Source of the DNA: Frigoribacterium sp. PhB160
GTDB lineage: Bacteria; Actinomycetota; Actinomycetes; Actinomycetales; Microbacteriaceae
Direction of reading: 5' to 3'
Assembly (NCBI RefSeq): GCF_003751785.1
Contig: NZ_RKIE01000003.1
Span: 248,001 to 312,000 of the forward strand
Length of the DNA: 64,000 nucleotides
Of the stretch, positions 51,735 through 60,414 are shown in pieces. Position numbers and translations under genes: made by a program. Under the pieces are notes generated by a model, which ran no database searches, was not told where the DNA came from, and was given only the letters and a program-made list of their open reading frames with translations. Numbering within the stretch: position 1 is the first letter of the stretch; each line of letters begins with the position of its first letter.

Positions 51735-54293
51735 CTACCGCGGGATGACCTTGAACAGCACCTTCCACCGCACGAGGCACCAGATGACCGCGATGACCGC
51801 GGTGTGGATGAGCGTGCCCTGCCACCAGCTCGCCCGGTCGAGGCCGGGGATGTTGGCGACGGCGAGCACGAAGAACACGTGCACGATGAAGACGTAGAGG
51901 CTCGCCTGCCCGAGCGGCACCCACAGCCAGCTGGTCGCGGCGGCGATCGGCTTCCAGAACGCGGTCAGCAGCGCGTAGGTGATGACGACGACGAACGCCA
52001 CGTCGACGAGCCGCCCCCACTGCAGGTCGATGCGCTGGTACCCGCCGAGGTAGAGCGAGTCGTACAGGTCGGCCGGGAACGGCGCCGGCGTGAAGCCGTA
52101 CGCGTGCCCGGCCCACAGGTAGCCGAGGAACGCCGCGTACCCGACGACGAACGCCGTCACGAGCACCAGGCCGAGGCGACCGGTCAGCGCCCTCGTCACC
52201 TGCGTGCGGTACCAGCCGAGCACGAGCCCGTGCGTGAAGAGCACCTGCCAGATGAAGAGCGGGAACACCGCGTCGAACTGCGGGGCGATCGACAGGGCCT
52301 CGGGGAAGGCGTAGTGCAGGCCGTAGAGCGCCCAGCTGACGAGCAGCACGACCCACCAGGCGCCGCGCTTGACGAGCCACATGAGGGCGGGGACCGCGAG
52401 GCTCAGCACGACGAAGAGGCCCATGATGTTGAACGGCCACGGCCCCATCTGCAAGGTGAGGAACTGCTTCACCGCGTACCAGGGCGGCGGGTAGTCGAGC
52501 AGTCGGTCGGCGTTCGGGTAGAGGTCGTAGACGCGGCCCTGGGCGCCGCCCCCGCCGCCGCCGGTGCCGCGGTCGGTGAAGGTCGTGATCGCGCTCGTGT
52601 CGATGAACGGCACGAAGCCGAGCACGAAGACGAGCAGCACGACGGCGAGGGCGACGACGTACTGCTTGCGGGCCCGGACGAACGAGGCCACCGCGGCGCC
52701 CCACTCGGTGCCGCGGCGGAGCGCGAGCGGGTAGACCATGCCGAGCACGATGCCGCTGAGCATCACGAACATCTCGGCGCCCGTGATGCCGCCCACCGCC
52801 TTGAGCGCGACGAACGACCACGGGCTCGTCACCTCGATGTGGGTGACGACGACCATGATGATGATGAAGCCGCGGAACAGGTCGATGCGCAGGTCGCGGC
52901 CGGGCTTGCCGTCGTCGGGGTACCGCCACGAGGGCAGGAGGCGCCGGGCCAGCCCCGCGAGGAGGAAGGCGATCGCCAGCCCGCCCGCCATCGCGACGAT
53001 CCAGCCCATCGCCTCGCCGTTGCCGACGTCCTGACGCACCTGCACGCTGGCGACGGTGCCGTCCTCCGGGGTCACGCGGTCGGTCACCGGCCCCCAGCGG
53101 ATCAGGCCGGACGCCTCGAGATCGGTGCGGAACGCGGTCGCGAGGGTCGCGTCGGCGGTCGCGCGCCAGTCGACGACGGCGCCTCCCGCCTCCGCCTCCT
53201 CGCGCTCGGACTCGAGCCAGGTCACCGCGTCGATCGTCGGGTGGGCCGGCAGCGCCGTGAGCACCTGCTGCCACCAGCCGCGCTTGACGGCCTCCTCGCC
53301 GTCGCCGCCGAGGTCGGGGTCGTAGAGGGCGCCCGTGTCGAGCACCAGCGGCAGGTCGCGGGCGACCGAGAAGCGGTCGACGAACGACTGCGCCTGCGGC
53401 TGGACGTAGCCCCACGTCTCGTCGAGGCGGGACTCGAGCTCGCCCGCGACGGGGGCGGAGTTCTCGGTGAGCGGCACGTCGGTGCCGGCCGCCGCCTCCT
53501 GCGCTCCCTTGCCGAAGTAGTAGAGGGAGAGGCCGACGCGGTCGACGGCGCCGTCGCCCGGCCAGTAGGGCCCGTACGGGTCGTCGCTTTCGGTCAGCGC
53601 CCCGTCGTCGTCGGTGTCGAGCGCCTGCAGCGTGTCGGCGGCGAGGTCGTCGATGCGACCGCCGGCCCGGTCGAAGGGGTAGCCCGCGCCGTAGGAGGGC
53701 GCCCAGACCATCTCGGCGTCGTCGGTGCCGGCGTGCACGGCGCCCGCGACGGTGCGGAACGCCTCGCCGAAGCGGATCGGCTGCTGGCCCCACGAAGTCC
53801 ACGAGCCGTTCATCTCGGCCGCGAACCGGATCAGGTGCCGGGTCGCGTAGTCGTCGTGCACCTCCTGCGCGAAGGTCGCGAGGGTCGTCGCGTCGTCGGC
53901 GGTGAGGTCGGCGAGCGGCCCGCTCGGCTCGAGGCTCACGACGAGCACGGCCCCCTGCTCGGCCGCGGCGCTCGCGGCCGTGGTCCATTGCTGGCGCGCC
54001 GGCTCGTCGAGCGGGTAGGCGATGCGCACGGCGTAGAGCGACGGCGTCTCGCCGAGGCGCTCCTGGTAGCCGCCGGGCCCGTCGGAGGCCCAGTCGAGCT
54101 CGGGCCCGAACAGCACGTCGCCGCCCGTCGCCGCGGGGCCCGTCGGGGCGGGCGAGGACGACGCGGAGGCGCGGGCCGGCGACGCGGGATCGCCGGCGGC
54201 CATCGCGGGCGCGGCCGACACCGCGAGCACCGCCAGGGTCGCCGCCGCCGTCGCCGTCCAGCGGCGCAGGCGGCGGCTCAGGCCCGCCCGCAC
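51735..54293 (-). CDS. Secreted GH26-like domain fused to a membrane acyltransferase (OpgC type)
   Basis: The 852-residue protein starts at GTG 54293 with a signal-like segment (LRRWTATAAATLAVLAVSAAPAMAA). Residues about 45-410 look like a GH26 (beta-mannanase type) barrel, with FAAEMNGSWTSWGQQP near residue 159 matching the acid/base motif HEMNGxW. The expected nucleophile Glu appears as Asp in PLVLDTGALYDP. One helix near residue 435 leads to an acyltransferase module of about ten membrane helices (RIDLFRGFIIIMVVVTHIEV, GAEMFVMLSGIVLG, IFIVHVFFV-like) of the OpgC/acyltransferase 3 kind. It overlaps the ATPase gene by 16 bases. It may trim and acylate the polymer made by the GT2. Confidence 0.82.
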   Translation of the reverse strand: MRAGLSRRLRRWTATAAATLAVLAVSAAPAMAAGDPASPARASASSSPAPTGPAATGGDVLFGPELDWASDGPGGYQERLGETPSLYAVRIAYPLDEPARQQWTTAASAAAEQGAVLVVSLEPSGPLADLTADDATTLATFAQEVHDDYATRHLIRFAAEMNGSWTSWGQQPIRFGEAFRTVAGAVHAGTDDAEMVWAPSYGAGYPFDRAGGRIDDLAADTLQALDTDDDGALTESDDPYGPYWPGDGAVDRVGLSLYYFGKGAQEAAAGTDVPLTENSAPVAGELESRLDETWGYVQPQAQSFVDRFSVARDLPLVLDTGALYDPDLGGDGEEAVKRGWWQQVLTALPAHPTIDAVTWLESEREEAEAGGAVVDWRATADATLATAFRTDLEASGLIRWGPVTDRVTPEDGTVASVQVRQDVGNGEAMGWIVAMAGGLAIAFLLAGLARRLLPSWRYPDDGKPGRDLRIDLFRGFIIIMVVVTHIEVTSPWSFVALKAVGGITGAEMFVMLSGIVLGMVYPLALRRGTEWGAAVASFVRARKQYVVALAVVLLVFVLGFVPFIDTSAITTFTDRGTGGGGGGAQGRVYDLYPNADRLLDYPPPWYAVKQFLTLQMGPWPFNIMGLFVVLSLAVPALMWLVKRGAWWVVLLVSWALYGLHYAFPEALSIAPQFDAVFPLFIWQVLFTHGLVLGWYRTQVTRALTGRLGLVLVTAFVVGYAAFLGYLWAGHAYGFTPAPFPADLYDSLYLGGYQRIDLQWGRLVDVAFVVVITYALLTAFWKPIAAATSWLWVPLGQASLYVFIVHVFFVLAVANIPGLDRASWWQGTLIHTAVIAVIWCLVRWKVLFKVIPR

Positions 54294-54700
54294 TCCAGCT
54301 CCCACACGTTCTTGCCGTCGACGAGGAGGTGCTCGAGGCGGTCGAGGGAGACGAGGGCGAGCGCGAGACCGCGGCCGTCCTCCTCGTCGAGGCTCGCCAT
54401 CGTGACGGTGCTGAGGTCGACCTGCGCCGGCAGGCCGTTGTCCTCGAAGCGCGCGCGCAGCGAGCGGTCGTCGGCCTCGAGCACGAGGCTGAACCGGCGC
54501 CCGGGCGCGCCGTCGAGGCGACGCGAGTGCTCCACCACGTTGCCGGCGATCTCGATGACGGCGGTCTCGAACGCGAACCGTCGCTGCATCGGCACCTCGC
54601 CGACGGCCGGCCACCACTCCTCGAGCAGGTCGTGCACGAGCTCCAGGCTCTCGAGCTCGACGTCGGCGTCGACGAGCTCGCGCCGGGCGGTCTCAGCCAC
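54278..54700 (-). CDS. RsbW-like anti-sigma ATPase (HATPase_c_2)
   Basis: The 140-residue protein is a GHKL ATPase of the RsbW/SpoIIAB type. The N box is FETAVIEIAGNVVEHSRRL near residue 60, the G1 box RFEDNGLPAQVDL near residue 96 and the G2 box DEEDGRGLALALVSL near residue 115. It should bind ATP and phosphorylate a STAS partner, most likely the protein encoded just upstream. No sigma-factor gene is adjacent, so the output could be a distant sigma factor or the synthase itself. The GTG at 54700 overlaps the STAS stop by 8 bases. Confidence 0.88.
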   Translation of the reverse strand: MAETARRELVDADVELESLELVHDLLEEWWPAVGEVPMQRRFAFETAVIEIAGNVVEHSRRLDGAPGRRFSLVLEADDRSLRARFEDNGLPAQVDLSTVTMASLDEEDGRGLALALVSLDRLEHLLVDGKNVWELECGRA

Positions 54701-55025
54701 GCAGGGCCTCGTCGACCGTCGCGCGGGGGCGCAGCACACGGTCGAGGTTGGTGATGCCGAGCACCATCGTGACCTGCTCGGTCGGGGCCGCGATGCGGAG
54801 GTCGCCGCCGGCCTGGCGGGCCGTCTTGAGGCAGGCGACCAGGGCGCCGAGGCCCGACGAGTCGACGAACGTCGTCCCGGCGAGGTCGATGACGATCGTG
54901 CCGCCGTCGCGCTCGATGACCTCGGTCACGGTGTCGCGGAACGCTCGTGCCGACACCATGGTCAGGCGGCCCTGGGGGCCGACGACGGTGCCGCCCTCCT
55001 CCTTGCGGACGTCGAACTCGATCAT
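54693..55025 (-). CDS. STAS domain anti-anti-sigma factor (RsbV-like)
   Basis: The 110-residue protein is one STAS domain. The phosphorylation loop is DLAGTTFVDSSGLGALVACL near residue 48; the second Ser of DSSG is the usual target of the ATPase. GRLTMVSARAFRDTV and RIAAPTEQVTMVLGITNLDRV fit the family. It is encoded immediately after the GT2 with an ATGA overlap, so its amount is tied to the synthase. In partner switching the unphosphorylated form sequesters the ATPase. Confidence 0.92.
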   Translation of the reverse strand: MIEFDVRKEEGGTVVGPQGRLTMVSARAFRDTVTEVIERDGGTIVIDLAGTTFVDSSGLGALVACLKTARQAGGDLRIAAPTEQVTMVLGITNLDRVLRPRATVDEALRG

Positions 55026-57229
55026 GCGGTCTCCCTTCCCTGCCCCGGCGTGCCGGGGCCCTGCGATGCGGTGCCGTCGTCCTGCTCTGGGGGCCCGGAG
55101 TACGACACGGCACGGATGACGATGCTGAAGACGGCGAGGTCGAAGAGCACCCACGCCACGTTGACGAGCGGGGCGATTCCCTCGGCCTGGCCCGCCGCGT
55201 ACCGGACGCCGACGACCGCGAGCGAGACGACGAGCGCGGCCATGACGAACAGCTGCGGCCGGACGAGGTCCCACCGGCGGACGTGCGCCTCGGTGCGGGT
55301 CTTCGGCGTCACGGCGAAGCCGAGCGAGCGGCCGCGGTAGACGTTCTGGAAGGCGGTCGTGACCGAGCGGATCCAGATCGGGAAGAGCGCGAGCGAGTAC
55401 TGCTGCCCGCGCCAGGTCGGCCGGCCCGCCGCCACGACGAGGAAGAGCAGCTGGTTCAGCAGCAGGAACGGCACGAGCCGGGCGAAGAAGTCGACGCTGA
55501 ACGCCGTGACCGGCAGCACGCCGAAGCAGAGGTAGAGCACGGGCGCCGCGACGTAGACCACCGCGGCGAAGCCGGAGAGGTAGCTCCACATCGTGGAGAA
55601 GTACATGAGGCGCTGGCCCCAGCTGAGGCCGCGCTGCAGCAGCGGGTTCTCGCGGAAGAGCACCTGCATCGTGCCCTGCGCCCAGCGCAGCCGCTGCGTC
55701 AGCATCGTCGGGAGGTCCTCCGGCGCGAGGCCCTTCGCGAGCACCTCGTCGTGGTAGACCGAGCGCCAGCCGAGGCCGTGCAGGCGCATCGAGGTCGCCA
55801 TGTCCTCGGTGACCGAGATGGTCGCCAGGGGCATGATCGCCTGCGCCTCGTCCTCCCGCCCGACGTCGAAGGCGGCGACGAGCATGCTGACCGACTCGAT
55901 CGCGCCGAGGGGCGACCAGTCGGCGTGCCCGAGCGCCTCGACCGCGGCGTCGACGGCCGCGTCGTCGGAGGCGAGCGCCTCGGGCTCGCCCGCCATGGCG
56001 GCGAGCTCGGCGAGGTCGGCGCGCAGCGAGGCGATGTCCTCGTCGCTGAGGGCACGGCGGACGGCGTCGACCCGGCGCTGGAAGGCCCAGGTGACGTCGG
56101 CGAGGGCGTCGCCCGCGGCGACGGCCGCGCGCAGCTCGTCGAGGGCCGCCGAGACCTCCTCGAGGGCGCGCACGGCCCGGGGCTCGTCGCGGTGGGCGGC
56201 GAGGGCGCGGTCGAGGATGCGGCGCGACGAGCGCACCGCGCGGTGCACGGCGACGGTGACGTCGCTCACGTAGCGCGACACCCCGAGCTGCATGAGGGCC
56301 TCGCGGCGGAGGATCGCGTTCGACCCGCAGAAGAAGGCGGCGTTCCAGCCGTCCTTCGACTGCTGGATCGGACCGTAGAAGAGGGGCGCCTGGCTGCCGA
56401 GAGGGTCGCTGTCGGACGTGTTGACGAACCACTGCGGCGTCTGCACCAGCGCGACGTCGTCGTCCCGGAACCAGCCGAGCGTCCGCTCGAGGATCTCGGG
56501 CTCGGGCACCTGGTCGGCGTCGAGGATGAGCAGGAACTCGCCCTCGGTGACCATCAGCGCGTTGTTGAGGTTGCCCGCCTTCGCGTGCCGCGGCACGTCG
56601 GCGGTCCAGGCGCTCGACCGCGTGACGACCCCGATGCCCTCGGCCTCGGCGAGGGCGCGGAGGGCGGGCCGGGCGCCGTCGTCGAGGATCCAGGTCTGGT
56701 GGGAGCCCCGGATGCGCTGGGCGGCCCGGGCGGTGCGCATCACGAGGTCGAGGGGCTCGTCGTACGTCGTGACGAGCACGTCGACGGTGGCGTCGGGGTC
56801 GGGGGGAGGCGCGGTGCCGCGTTCGCGCAGCCGCCAGGCGCCCAGGCCGAACAGCAGCGAGTCGACGAGGCTGAACGTCTCGGCGAGCACGAGCGGCACG
56901 GCGATCCACCACGAGTCCCAGTTCACCGAGGCGAGCCAGCGCCAGACGACGTAGTTGACGCCGAGCACCGCGGTGAGGAACACGACGACGCGGATGAGGA
57001 GCTGACGACCGCGGTTCGTCGACGGCGCCGCGGCGCGGTGGCCGGGCACCCGCCGCCGGGGCGGCGTCGCCGGACGGGCGGTGCGCTGCGGGGGCGCGAC
57101 CGGGCGCGACGTGCGGCGCGGGGCCTCGGTCGGCGCCTCGCGGGCGGGCGGCGCCCACGTCGAGCGGCGGGGCGGGGCCGCGGTGCGGGAGGCACGACGG
57201 GGCGCGTGCGCGGTGCTGCGCGTGCTCAT
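55022..57229 (-). CDS. Cellulose-synthase-like GT2 glycosyltransferase with a helical insertion
   Basis: This 735-residue membrane enzyme processively adds sugars from UDP-sugars. After an Arg/Pro-rich tail (1-68) come two membrane helices (about 74-128). The GT2 motifs are complete: WILDDGARP near 180, LILDADQVPEPE near 235, SVTEDMATSMRLHGLGW near 473, and QRLRWAQGTMQ near 513. Four or more membrane helices follow. Between GSNAILRREALMQLGVSRY and the TED motif lies an extra Ala/Glu/Arg-rich helical segment of about 145 residues (roughly 320-465), absent from standard BcsA. There is no PilZ domain. It heads a four-gene operon with STAS, ATPase and the GH26-acyltransferase. The product may be cellulose-like, but the sugar is not proven. 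Confidence 0.9.
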   Translation of the reverse strand: MSTRSTAHAPRRASRTAAPPRRSTWAPPAREAPTEAPRRTSRPVAPPQRTARPATPPRRRVPGHRAAAPSTNRGRQLLIRVVVFLTAVLGVNYVVWRWLASVNWDSWWIAVPLVLAETFSLVDSLLFGLGAWRLRERGTAPPPDPDATVDVLVTTYDEPLDLVMRTARAAQRIRGSHQTWILDDGARPALRALAEAEGIGVVTRSSAWTADVPRHAKAGNLNNALMVTEGEFLLILDADQVPEPEILERTLGWFRDDDVALVQTPQWFVNTSDSDPLGSQAPLFYGPIQQSKDGWNAAFFCGSNAILRREALMQLGVSRYVSDVTVAVHRAVRSSRRILDRALAAHRDEPRAVRALEEVSAALDELRAAVAAGDALADVTWAFQRRVDAVRRALSDEDIASLRADLAELAAMAGEPEALASDDAAVDAAVEALGHADWSPLGAIESVSMLVAAFDVGREDEAQAIMPLATISVTEDMATSMRLHGLGWRSVYHDEVLAKGLAPEDLPTMLTQRLRWAQGTMQVLFRENPLLQRGLSWGQRLMYFSTMWSYLSGFAAVVYVAAPVLYLCFGVLPVTAFSVDFFARLVPFLLLNQLLFLVVAAGRPTWRGQQYSLALFPIWIRSVTTAFQNVYRGRSLGFAVTPKTRTEAHVRRWDLVRPQLFVMAALVVSLAVVGVRYAAGQAEGIAPLVNVAWVLFDLAVFSIVIRAVSYSGPPEQDDGTASQGPGTPGQGRETA

Positions 57230-57423
57230 CGCGGGTCCCCCTCCGGTGCGGGCTGCGGCGGCCGACCGGCCGGCCCGACGCCGTCGTTCCACGCTAATGC
57301 GACCGCCGCTCATGAGCGCGCGGTCTCGGGTCGCATCTCTGGGGGACACGAACGTCCCCCGACGGGTCGGCTCGCGCCTCCTCACCGGGGCCTCCGGCCG
57401 CTCTGGTGCCGAGCGGGCACGGG

Positions 57424-58785
57424 TCAGCGACCCCGGATCAGCCCGAGCGCCAGGGCCTCGGAGAAGGTGCCGGCCGACGGGCCGCCGTTGCAGGTGCCGT
57501 CGCTCTCGCCCGGGCGCTTGATCCAGAGCAGGGCGTCGAGGCCCGTGCCGTCGGAGACCGCTCGGGGCGTCGTGCCGAGCGCCACGCCCGACGGGTTGCA
57601 CCAGTCGCCCTGCCAGCCGCGTCCGTTGCGCGAGGTGTCGATGACGTAGCGGGCCTTCCCGCCGAGCGCGGCGCGGACCTTCTCGGCGTAGGCGCGCTCC
57701 TCGGCGGTGGTGCGGTAGTTCGAGACGTTCGTCGAGAAGCCCCTCGCGCGGTCGACGCCGGCGGCCTTCAGGCGCTTCGCCATGACGGTCGGGTCGACCC
57801 ACTGCGAGGTGCCGGCGTCGAGGTACGCCGCGACCCCGGCGTCGGCGAGGGCGTCGACGGCGTGCTTCAGCAGGCCCGTGCGGTCGCCCTGGCCCGGGCA
57901 GTCCCCGAGCAGCGCCAGGGCGTCGGGCTCGACGACCACCACGGCGCCGGTGCCCTTCAGGGTCGTGGCGACGAGCGACGACCACTGGCGGTAGCGCGGG
58001 TCGGTGAAGCCGCCCGCCGAGTGCAGGCCGCAGTCGCGCTGGGGGATCGCGTAGAGGACGAAGACGGGCACGCGGCCCTGTCGCCGCGCGGTGGCCACGT
58101 CGGCGCCCAGCTGGCGCACGAGCGTGGCGTCGTCCATCCAGTCGCCGAGCCAGATCGCGCTCGGCTGCCCCGCGATGGCGTCGAGCTCGGCGGCCACGCC
58201 GGTGCGGCCGGCGGCCCGGGCGGCGGACTGGGCCTCGACGGCGGCGCTCCAGCTGGGCCGCGACTGCCCGGCGGCGAGGGGGTTCGGCGACACGGGGCTC
58301 CGAGAGGGGGTGGGGGACGGCGTGGGGGCGGGCTTCGGGGCGGCCGTGGCGACGGGCTTCGCGACGGTCACCGACCGGCAGCCGAGCTGGCGGTCGCTGC
58401 CCGGGCCGACGTTCGCGGCGACGAGGCAGACGGAGCGCGTGCCGGCGGCGACGCCGGTCACGGTCGCGACGACGCCGTGCATCGGGCCGTCGGCCGGACG
58501 CGCCCGTCCGACGTCGGGACGCGACGCGTTCGCGGTCACGCTCGCGCGCTTCGTCCCGTCGACGACGACCCGCACCGTCACGGCGCCCCGGAGGTCGGGG
58601 TCGACGGCCCAGCCCCGCACGCTGACCGACCCGGGGGAGGCGCTGATCGCCTCGTCGAGACGGCCGGCGGGCGAGCGGTCGGCCGCGGTGGCCGCCCCGC
58701 CGCCGAGCACGACGGACGACGCGACGGCGGCGGCGACGAGCACGCCGACGAGCAGGCGCGCGGGGCGGGTCTTGCGGGACGGCAC
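57424..58785 (-). CDS. Secreted GH6 endoglucanase-like hydrolase
   Basis: GH6 enzymes cut beta-1,4-glucan with inversion. The 453-residue protein has a signal peptide (RPARLLVGVLVAAAVASSVV, cleavage near AATAA), an Ig-like beta domain of about 110 residues (VSVRGWAVDPDLRG onwards), and a Pro/Ser/Thr linker near 150-165. The catalytic domain has FVLYAIPQRDCGLHSAGG (catalytic acid Asp with Cys) near residue 247, VVVVEPDALALL, GFSTNVSNYR, IDTSRNGRGWQGDWCNP and LLWIKRPGESDGTC. All usual GH6 landmarks are present. Lying next to the cellulose-synthase-like operon, it may act as the editing or release glucanase of that polymer. Confidence 0.93.
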   Translation of the reverse strand: MPSRKTRPARLLVGVLVAAAVASSVVLGGGAATAADRSPAGRLDEAISASPGSVSVRGWAVDPDLRGAVTVRVVVDGTKRASVTANASRPDVGRARPADGPMHGVVATVTGVAAGTRSVCLVAANVGPGSDRQLGCRSVTVAKPVATAAPKPAPTPSPTPSRSPVSPNPLAAGQSRPSWSAAVEAQSAARAAGRTGVAAELDAIAGQPSAIWLGDWMDDATLVRQLGADVATARRQGRVPVFVLYAIPQRDCGLHSAGGFTDPRYRQWSSLVATTLKGTGAVVVVEPDALALLGDCPGQGDRTGLLKHAVDALADAGVAAYLDAGTSQWVDPTVMAKRLKAAGVDRARGFSTNVSNYRTTAEERAYAEKVRAALGGKARYVIDTSRNGRGWQGDWCNPSGVALGTTPRAVSDGTGLDALLWIKRPGESDGTCNGGPSAGTFSEALALGLIRGR

Positions 58786-58981
58786 GGCCGTGTTCCTTCC
58801 GGACGGGAGCAGGGGAGCGCCCTCGCCGGCAGGGGCCGGGACGGGAGCGCCCGGTCAGCGTAGGCAGGCCCCCGCCGTCGCCGCCCCGCCCAGAACGGGG
58901 GCGTCGGCCAGCCCAGAACAGGGGGAGGCCGGGCTCGTCGAGACCGTGCCCGAAGGGTGCTCCGACGCCGCGGAGGTCGGC

Positions 58982-60262
58982 TCAGCCGGCGGAGGCGCGG
59001 GGCTCGTCGCCGAGGGAACGCAGCCCCGCGACGGCCTGGCCGCCCGTGCCGCTGATGCCGAAGAGCGCCTCGAGGCCGGCACGGAACTCGTCGCCGCGAC
59101 CCTCGCGGGCCAGCTCGCGGGCCCGCACCGAGGGGGTGTGCAGGAGCACGCCGGCGAGGTGCCGGAGCGCCTGCTCGGTGCCCTCGGCCGAGTCGCCGCG
59201 GCCGCGCGCCCGCTCGATCTCCGCGTCGAGCACGTCGTAGACGTGCTTGCGGAGCGCGACGACGGCCGGCGCGAGCGACTGCTCGGCGGCGACGGCCTGG
59301 AACTCGGCGGCGGCCGAGGTCACCATGGCCCGCGCGTCGTCGGCCGCCTGCAGCTGCGTGAGCGGGGCGTGCAGGCTGATGGTCTCGAGGTCGAGCAGCT
59401 CGACGCCGGGCACCGACGCGACGGCGGGGTCGACGTTGCGGGGCAGGCCGAGGTCGATGACGAGGCGGCGGGCCTCGTCGACGACCGACGGCACGACGAC
59501 CGGCTCGGCCGTCGTGGTGCAGGTGATGACGACGTCCGACCAGGCGATCGCCTCGGCGAGGTCGTCGTAGGGGCGCAGGTCGTGCTTGAGCCCGAACCAG
59601 GAGGCGCGCCCCGAGCCCGAGAACACGGCCAGGTCGCCGGCGCCCCGGTCGCGCAGCGCGACGACCGTCGTGGCGGCGTACTGGCCGGTGCCCACGATGA
59701 GCACGCGGGCCTCGGCCCAGTCGGTGACCCGCGACGACGCGAGCTCGAGGGCGAGGCGCACGAGCGACCGGCCCGCGCCTCCGACGTTCGTGCGGTTCTT
59801 GACGCCGCGCGAGGTGTGCGAGGCCTTCTGGAACAGGCGCTCGAGGTCGGACGACGTCGTGCCGACCTCGCGGGCTCGCTCGAGGGCTCGGCGGACCTGC
59901 CCGGAGATCTCGTCCTCGCCGACGACGACCGACTCGAGGCCGGAGCTCACGGCGAAGAGGTGCTCGACGACCTCGTCGCCGGTGATGACGCGGACGCTGT
60001 CGCGCATCTCGTCGGGGGAGACGCCGCTGGCCTCGCTCATCGTGCTGATGGTGGCCTCGACGGCCACGGCGCTCGCCGCGGTGAGGGGCTCGTCGACGTC
60101 GAGGTAGGCCTCGAAGCGGTTGCAGGTCGCGAGGACCACGGCACCGCTTACGAAGTCGCTGCCGTCGACCAGGGTGCTCGCCGCCGAGGGTGCGCCGATG
60201 CTCAACTTCTCGAGGAGGTCGAATCGGGCGTTCCGGTGGGACGCCGTGAGGCAGATGAGCAC
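58982..60262 (-). CDS. hemA: Glutamyl-tRNA reductase
   Basis: HemA reduces glutamyl-tRNA to glutamate semialdehyde, the first step of C5 haem synthesis. The 426-residue protein has the N-terminal catalytic domain with Cys in [11 protein letters not shown] near residue 47 and [19 protein letters not shown] near residue 111. An NADPH-binding domain follows, with [21 protein letters not shown] near residue 188, then a helical dimerisation domain. The GTG at 60262 is 6 bases from TAGGAT, so the mRNA is probably leaderless. It diverges from an oxidoreductase gene beyond which hemE and hemG lie. Confidence 0.96.
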   Translation of the reverse strand: MLICLTASHRNARFDLLEKLSIGAPSAASTLVDGSDFVSGAVVLATCNRFEAYLDVDEPLTAASAVAVEATISTMSEASGVSPDEMRDSVRVITGDEVVEHLFAVSSGLESVVVGEDEISGQVRRALERAREVGTTSSDLERLFQKASHTSRGVKNRTNVGGAGRSLVRLALELASSRVTDWAEARVLIVGTGQYAATTVVALRDRGAGDLAVFSGSGRASWFGLKHDLRPYDDLAEAIAWSDVVITCTTTAEPVVVPSVVDEARRLVIDLGLPRNVDPAVASVPGVELLDLETISLHAPLTQLQAADDARAMVTSAAAEFQAVAAEQSLAPAVVALRKHVYDVLDAEIERARGRGDSAEGTEQALRHLAGVLLHTPSVRARELAREGRGDEFRAGLEALFGISGTGGQAVAGLRSLGDEPRASAG

Positions 60263-60268
60263 TGAGTG

Positions 60269-60274
60269 ATCCTA
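60269..60274 (-). promoter_or_regulatory. -10 box of leaderless hemA
   Basis: TAGGAT on the minus strand is followed by six bases and the GTG at 60262. Confidence 0.6.
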
Positions 60275-60414
60275 ACGCTGATCAGCCGTTTCGGCTGGGT
60301 GTTGGCTCGATGTCGAGACGACGCTCGGGCACGGGGGTCCATGATCGTTGTCTGATGCAACACGGCCGCCGCACCCGGCGACGCGACCGGTGCCCGTCCG
60401 TCCGAGGAGGACCC

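Noticed and set aside
55022-57229. A PilZ (c-di-GMP) domain in the cellulose-synthase-like protein
   Set aside because: After QRLRW and the membrane helices I find no RxxxR...DxSxxG pattern, and the C-terminus ends in a short polar tail.
57230-57423. A sigma-factor gene hidden between the GT2 operon and the GH6 gene
   Set aside because: The gap is only 194 bases, with no coding signature; any sigma partner of the ATPase must lie elsewhere.
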